The notes under the pieces were generated by a model. That model searched no databases and was not told the origin of the DNA. It saw only the letters and a program-made list of their open reading frames with translations. From positions 1 through 16,197 of the forward strand of contig CAZWUW010000067.1 in assembly GCA_964636895.1 (NCBI GenBank): 16,197 bases of DNA, read 5' to 3'. The translations under genes were made by a program, and so were the position numbers. The DNA comes from CAZWUW01 sp964636895. Its GTDB lineage: Bacteria > Bacillota > Thermincolia > Thermincolales > CAZWUW01. This document shows, piece by piece, positions 12,054 through 16,197 of this stretch (position 1 is the stretch's first letter; each line of letters starts with the position of its first letter).

Positions 12054-13361
12054 TCAATCTAATGCAGGTATTTTTTTCAGCACTTTGCCGGTTTCGTCTA
12101 CGAAACTCACCTGGCCGGGCTCTTTGTCATCAAGCGGAACTTTGGTCAGCACCAACCGGTAAGTCAGGGGCAGAGTGTAGAAAAAACCAGGTTTGGGGCT
12201 GGATTTAACAACTGTTACCTCTAGATTTCGCGCTTTGTTATCATCATTTGCGGTAATTTTGGTTATTTCTATGGCGTAACCACTGTTCGGTTTTTCGCCG
12301 CGGGTAACTAATATGTATAAATACCCTTCGTGATTAAGAACAAAATAATCTTCCGTAGTTTTGTTTTTAGTTACAAAGACTTGTATAGCTTCGGCCGCAG
12401 TTTCAACTTTTAATGGCTCAACGCGTATTTCCTTGCATTCCGGTTTTGGCGCCGCGGTCACCAGTATCAGCACCCCTTTGTCGTTGGAATTTTTCACAAC
12501 CTTTACATTATCGCCGGTTTGCAGGTCTGATCGGCCGGCCGCTTTGCCATCCCGGAAAAGCAGGTAATTATCAGCTAATGCTATTGTTATCAGGATATTC
12601 TTATTAGTTATATTAAGTGTTGTTGGTCCGCTGGTTGCCGAGTAAACATATGTACCGATAACTTCCCGGTCGTGTTCCGGCAGAAACTCGTCCGCTCGGC
12701 TAAACAGGATAGCTATTTCCCCCCGGGTAACCGGGTTATAAGGCTGAAATGCGCCTTCCGCATTTGTTGACATTAGTCTTTTTTCTATGGCCAGAGCCAC
12801 ATAACCGCGAAACTCCAGGTTAATCAGCTTGGCATCAGTGAAATCCAACTGTACCGAATTTTGTTTTTCATCAATATTGCTCAGTCCCAAAGCGCGAATC
12901 ACCAGTCTGGCCGCATCCTGACGGGAAAGGGGTTTTTGGGCGGCGATGGTTTCCAGTTCACTGTAAGAAATCAGTTGTTCATTAAGCGCTGTGATGACAT
13001 AACCGTTTGCCCAGCGCGGAAGGTGGAAATTCTCCTGTAAATACGGCTGGTCACCGGTCAGTTTTTCAGTGGGTGCCAGTCCCATGACCCGAACCAGCAT
13101 CACCACGGCTTGGATTTTGGAAATAGGATGATTTGGTCTGAAGGTCTTGTCTGGGTAACCTTTCATGATATCTTTGAGATACATTTCAGATATTGCCGCT
13201 TCTCCCGGGTGGCCGGCGATATCATTGACTGGTATCAGCTTTTCTGCTGCCGGCGTTTCCGGGGATACGTCCTTTATAGTAGCGGGAACAAAACCGGTGA
13301 ACAAAAGCAGGCTGACCGTAATTATAATAAATAACGATATATATTTACGCACTTTTAGCAT
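12054..13361 (-). CDS. S-layer homology (SLH) domain exported protein
   Basis: A 435-residue protein with ATG at 13361 and AGAAGG upstream. A signal peptide is visible (residues 1 to about 27, hydrophobic core FIIITVSLLLFTGF). Three SLH repeats follow: about 56-97 (KDIMKGYPDKTFRP..PISK), 117-160 (WANGYVITAL...LSRQDAARLVIRAL) and 182-226 (RGYVALAIEKRL...YNPVTRGEIAILFSRA). SLH domains bind pyruvylated secondary cell-wall polymers, so the protein is anchored to the wall. The remaining 200 residues are beta-rich with no domain I recognise. The SLH trio is N-terminal. It is divergent from glgA, separated by about 180 bases in which I see no clear promoter of either strand. Confidence 0.87.
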   Translation of the reverse strand: MLKVRKYISLFIIITVSLLLFTGFVPATIKDVSPETPAAEKLIPVNDIAGHPGEAAISEMYLKDIMKGYPDKTFRPNHPISKIQAVVMLVRVMGLAPTEKLTGDQPYLQENFHLPRWANGYVITALNEQLISYSELETIAAQKPLSRQDAARLVIRALGLSNIDEKQNSVQLDFTDAKLINLEFRGYVALAIEKRLMSTNAEGAFQPYNPVTRGEIAILFSRADEFLPEHDREVIGTYVYSATSGPTTLNITNKNILITIALADNYLLFRDGKAAGRSDLQTGDNVKVVKNSNDKGVLILVTAAPKPECKEIRVEPLKVETAAEAIQVFVTKNKTTEDYFVLNHEGYLYILVTRGEKPNSGYAIEITKITANDDNKARNLEVTVVKSSPKPGFFYTLPLTYRLVLTKVPLDDKEPGQVSFVDETGKVLKKIPALD

Positions 13362-13540
13362 TTTAAGAACCTTCTTTCCGGTCAGTTTTATTTGCTATAT
13401 AAAATCGAAGCCGTTATTGGTTTTATGGGGGTTGCGGTATAAAAAAGCAAGGCGCTTCACAAGCTATTGGCAGGGATAGCATTAGTAAATTTTTTTCATA
13501 GTATATATGACTACGACATCAAAGGAGGTTAATAGCCAAT

Positions 13541-15022
13541 ATGATGCTTGACAGGAATCTAAAAATTCTACTTGTCTCTTCAGAAGTGGTGCCCTTTGCA
13601 AAAACCGGCGGGTTGGCCGATGTGGCCGGCTCATTGCCCAAAGCCCTTAGTGCCATGGGCAACGATGTACGGGTGGTAATGCCCAGGTACCGGACTATTA
13701 CGGAGACCAAAACGCTGCTGGATTTTCCGGTGGAAACGGGTGGGCGCAGGGAGACTTGCATTCTGCGGGAATCACATATGGAAGCCAAAACGGATACCGG
13801 CAGCAAGAATATCCCGGTATATTTTATCGATAATTATCATTATTTTGACCGCGAGGGCATGTATATGCACCATGATGAGGCCGAACGCTTCGCGTTTTTT
13901 GCCAAGGCCGTGGTGGAAATGCTCCCGCGCCTCAACTTTCAACCTGATATAATACATTGCAATGACTGGCAGTCCGGATCCATTCCCCTGCTGTTAAAGC
14001 AGCTTTATCAGCACGACCCGTTTTACAGCCGCATAGCTACTTTATTTACGGTGCATAATTTGTTGTATCAGGGCAACTATGCCAAAGAAATCCTTTCATT
14101 CCTTGGTTTGGGTGATCAGTATTATCATCCGGACCGTTTGGAGTTTTACGGTCAGGTTAGTTTTATTAAGGCGGGGTTGGTATACGCCGATGTTATAAAT
14201 ACGGTAAGTAAACGCTACGCCCAGGAAATCCAGACAGCGGAATACGGGGAGGGCTTGGAGGGCCTTTTGCGCAAACGCTCCCGGGATTTGCACGGTATTG
14301 TTAACGGAATCAACTATCATGAGTTTAACCCTAAGACTGATCCGCGGATTTTCCGGCATTTTGATGCCAATTCCATTGATGATAAAAAAGAAAACAAATA
14401 TGACCTGCAAAAAGAAATGCACCTGCCTTCGGAAGATGTGCCGGTTATCGGCCTGGTATCCCGCTTGGTTGATCAGAAAGGCTTAGACCTTATTGCAGAG
14501 ATAATTGACGAAATGATGAGTGAGAATATTCATTTTGTTGTGCTGGGTGAAGGTGATAAGCATTATGAGCAATTATTTGCTGATATTCGGCGTCGTTATC
14601 CGCAAAAGATGGGCCTGCACCTCGGTTTTAACGGTATATTGGCCCAGCGCATATATGCCGGGGCAGATATGTTCCTGATGCCTTCCAAGTTTGAGCCCTG
14701 TGGCCTGGGCCAATTAATCAGCCTGCGCTACGGGACTATTCCGATTGTGCGGGCTACCGGTGGGCTGGCGGATACGATTGTTGATTTTGAACCTCAAACC
14801 GGTGCGGGTAATGGTTTTTCTTTCGAGCCTTATTCAGCCAGAGTAATGCTGGATACCATCAGGCGTGCCCTGCATGTCTACCGGCAGCATCCGGACATGT
14901 GGCATAAGCTGGTGCGAACGGCGCTGGAACAAGATTTCTCCTGGAACCGTTCCGCGGCGGAATATCTGGAAATCTATGATTTAGCAATAAATAAGCATAC
15001 AAATGTATACCGGACAGCTTAG
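13541..15022 (+). CDS. glgA: Glycogen (starch) synthase, ADP-glucose type
   Basis: A 493-residue GT5 glycosyltransferase with ATG at 13541 (or 13544) and AAAGGAGG (13521-13528), about 12 bases upstream. The N-terminal nucleotide-sugar motif KTGGLADVAGSLPKAL starts at Lys21. HCNDWQ is near 139-144, His172 lies in TVHNLLYQG, SRLVDQKG is at 307-314, and the C-terminal KFEPCGLGQLISLRYGT is at 383-399 with the retaining-GT Glu385, followed by TGGLADTI. It adds glucose from ADP-glucose to the glycogen chain in the cytosol. Length and motif order are standard. It stands alone here, without glgB/C/D/P beside it. Confidence 0.95.
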   Translation: MMLDRNLKILLVSSEVVPFAKTGGLADVAGSLPKALSAMGNDVRVVMPRYRTITETKTLLDFPVETGGRRETCILRESHMEAKTDTGSKNIPVYFIDNYHYFDREGMYMHHDEAERFAFFAKAVVEMLPRLNFQPDIIHCNDWQSGSIPLLLKQLYQHDPFYSRIATLFTVHNLLYQGNYAKEILSFLGLGDQYYHPDRLEFYGQVSFIKAGLVYADVINTVSKRYAQEIQTAEYGEGLEGLLRKRSRDLHGIVNGINYHEFNPKTDPRIFRHFDANSIDDKKENKYDLQKEMHLPSEDVPVIGLVSRLVDQKGLDLIAEIIDEMMSENIHFVVLGEGDKHYEQLFADIRRRYPQKMGLHLGFNGILAQRIYAGADMFLMPSKFEPCGLGQLISLRYGTIPIVRATGGLADTIVDFEPQTGAGNGFSFEPYSARVMLDTIRRALHVYRQHPDMWHKLVRTALEQDFSWNRSAAEYLEIYDLAINKHTNVYRTA

Positions 15023-15057
15023 CCGGCGCGCAGGTAAATGTGCGGCACGACTTACAG

Positions 15058-15097
15058 AAGCGGGGGGGTGACCAAAATGGTCACCCCCCCGCTTTTT
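15058..15097 (+). terminator. Very strong intrinsic terminator after glgA
   Basis: A perfect 16-bp stem with seven G:C pairs in a row. The left arm spans 15058-15073, the loop is AAAAT (15074-15078), and the right arm spans 15079-15094, running into five T (15093-15097). Confidence 0.92.
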
Positions 15098-15127
15098 GCA
15101 TATCTGCCCGGTCCGCTACAAATACTA
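15097..15127 (+). promoter_or_regulatory. Candidate sigma-G (forespore) promoter of the gerA-type gene
   Basis: TGCATA (15097-15102) and AATACTA (15121-15127), 18 bases apart, match the remembered sigma-G consensus (TGMATA, 17-18 bases, CATACTA) with one mismatch. They lie 40 bases before the start of a spore germination gene, whose homologues are forespore genes. The -35 box begins on the last T of the preceding terminator. Confidence 0.5.
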
Positions 15128-15166
15128 ACCGGAAAGCCGTCTTGTCTTTGGAAGGATGTAGGGTGT

Positions 15167-16197
15167 ATGGGTTTGTGGAATTTTGTCAAAGAATGGCTGA
15201 CTGTAGACGATTCTATCATGGATGACACTTTTTCCCTGGGTGAACGGGAAAATTATGACAATGACCGGGATACCGGCAGTGGGCAGGGCAATGAGGAGCT
15301 GGCTAAAAGCCGTTACCGGAAGCAGCCCAGGGCCGGCCGTCAGAAAAAAGTGGTCCTCAAACAACCGCAACGGGCCGCAGATAAAAGGCAGCAGCAGTTT
15401 AAAGCGCAAATAGAAAAAACCAATGCCAATAAATGGAGTATTTCGCCAAATCTTGAAGATAATCTGATAATGCTTAAGACGGTGTTTCACCTGCCGGAAA
15501 ATGCCGATATCGTTGTCCGGCAGTTTCAGATTTCTTTAAAACCGCCGGTAGAGGCTTTTGCGGTCTTTCTGGAGGGTGGGGCCAGCTCCAAAATGATTGA
15601 TGAATTTGTACTCCAGCCGCTGATGCTGCTATCTAATCTGGATTTGGGCGGGATGCCGCATCAGGCCAGGGATATTGTAAAGGGGCGCCTGCTGCCCGGT
15701 AATCAGGTGGAAGAAAAACATGATATGAAGGATGCAATAGAAGGTGTTCTGGCCGGCACTACCGCAGTGTTTGTCAGCGGCCAGCCAGCCGTATTATTGG
15801 TGGAAACCAAGGCCTGGCCGCACCGGGGAGTAACGCGGCCGGTGACGGAAAATGTCGTCCGGGGACCGCAGGACGCTTTTGTGGAGGATGTGCGTACAAA
15901 TACGGCGTTGGTGCGCAAGCGGCTCAGAAATGACGGTGTAGTTACAGAAATGTTGAAAGTGGGCCGGCTGAACAAAAGTGACTGTGCCGTTATGTACATA
16001 AAAGGGATTGTCAACCCTAAACTGATAAAGGAAGTGAAGCGGCGGATCCTGGCGTTAAATATAGATTTTATTCCGGATAGCGGGCTGCTGCAGCAATTAA
16101 TTGAGGATAATGCTTATACCTTGATTTCCGGGATTCTTTCCACTGAACGGCCGGACCGGGTGGCGGCTTACATGGCCGAAGGGCATGTGGCCATTAT
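15167..16197 (+). CDS. GerA-family spore germination protein, N-terminal part (cut by window edge)
   Basis: 343 codons from ATG 15167 (AAGGATG upstream) with no stop before the window end. After a polar, low-complexity N-terminus (residues 1-85) comes the cytosolic domain of GerA/SpoVAF-type receptor A subunits: NLIMLKTVFHLPENADIVVRQF, FVLQPLMLL, ALVRKRLRNDGVVTEMLKVGRL.KSDCAVMYIKG, LIQE/LIEDN, then STERPDRVAAYMAEGHVAI, which precedes the membrane part in the family. GerA A subunits sit in the spore inner membrane and, with B and C subunits, sense nutrients to trigger germination. The Lys/Gln-rich N-terminal extension is longer than in many members. Expression is probably forespore-specific. 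Confidence 0.9.
   Translation, partial: MGLWNFVKEWLTVDDSIMDDTFSLGERENYDNDRDTGSGQGNEELAKSRYRKQPRAGRQKKVVLKQPQRAADKRQQQFKAQIEKTNANKWSISPNLEDNLIMLKTVFHLPENADIVVRQFQISLKPPVEAFAVFLEGGASSKMIDEFVLQPLMLLSNLDLGGMPHQARDIVKGRLLPGNQVEEKHDMKDAIEGVLAGTTAVFVSGQPAVLLVETKAWPHRGVTRPVTENVVRGPQDAFVEDVRTNTALVRKRLRNDGVVTEMLKVGRLNKSDCAVMYIKGIVNPKLIKEVKRRILALNIDFIPDSGLLQQLIEDNAYTLISGILSTERPDRVAAYMAEGHVAI

Noticed and set aside
13362..13540. Promoters between the SLH gene and glgA
   Set aside because: TTGGCA at 13467 and TATATA at 13502 are not correctly spaced to each other, and the minus strand offers no better pair.

Overview
The window looks like chromosomal DNA of an anaerobic, endospore-forming, Gram-positive clostridial bacterium, most like the Peptococcaceae (Desulfotomaculum/Pelotomaculum group). 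This is inferred from gene content: a GerA-type spore germination protein, a YnzC/DUF896 protein, an S-layer-homology protein, a clostridial-type [4Fe-4S] ferredoxin, an Fe-S aldo/keto reductase, and strong AGGAGG-type ribosome binding sites with frequent TTG/GTG starts. No tRNA, rRNA, CRISPR array, integrase or insertion sequence was seen. No gene-free stretch reaches 300 bases; the longest gap is about 180 bases, between the SLH gene and glgA.

Layout. (1) 1-2310, minus strand: a type IV secretion/conjugation-like operon of VirB2-like pilin, PrgI/VirB3-like protein, TraC-like membrane-anchored protein and VirB4-like ATPase (cut by the window edge), driven by a clear sigma-A promoter. (2) 2468-6647: a redox and isoprenoid block on alternating strands with an Fe-S aldo/keto reductase, a geranylgeranyl-reductase-type flavoprotein, a polyprenyl diphosphate synthase and a UbiA prenyltransferase. 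The last three would fit quinone side-chain synthesis, attachment and saturation. The two convergent junctions each overlap by the same four bases, TTAA. (3) 6754-7633: a two-part reading frame interrupted only by one in-frame TGA, followed by a small ferredoxin. (4) 7659-8938: a structured repeat/hairpin, a YnzC protein with a His/Cys-rich tail, and two translationally coupled uncharacterised small genes. (5) 8965-12013: an EamA/DMT transporter, a GalT-like nucleotidyltransferase and a Nif3-like metal protein. (6) 12054-16197: an SLH protein (minus), then glycogen synthase glgA, a very strong terminator, and the start of a gerA-type germination gene behind a candidate sigma-G promoter.

The most interesting point is region 3. 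Read through the TGA at 7099-7101, the two ORFs become one 210-residue protein whose middle is a heavy-metal-associated (HMA, MerP/CopZ-type) fold. The TGA falls exactly on the second cysteine of the CxxC metal site, giving Cys-Asp-Ala-Sec. Hairpins suitable for a bacterial SECIS lie directly downstream. I read this as a selenoprotein (Sec at residue 116), probably co-transcribed with the ferredoxin. Automatic annotation would split it into two unrelated hypothetical proteins.
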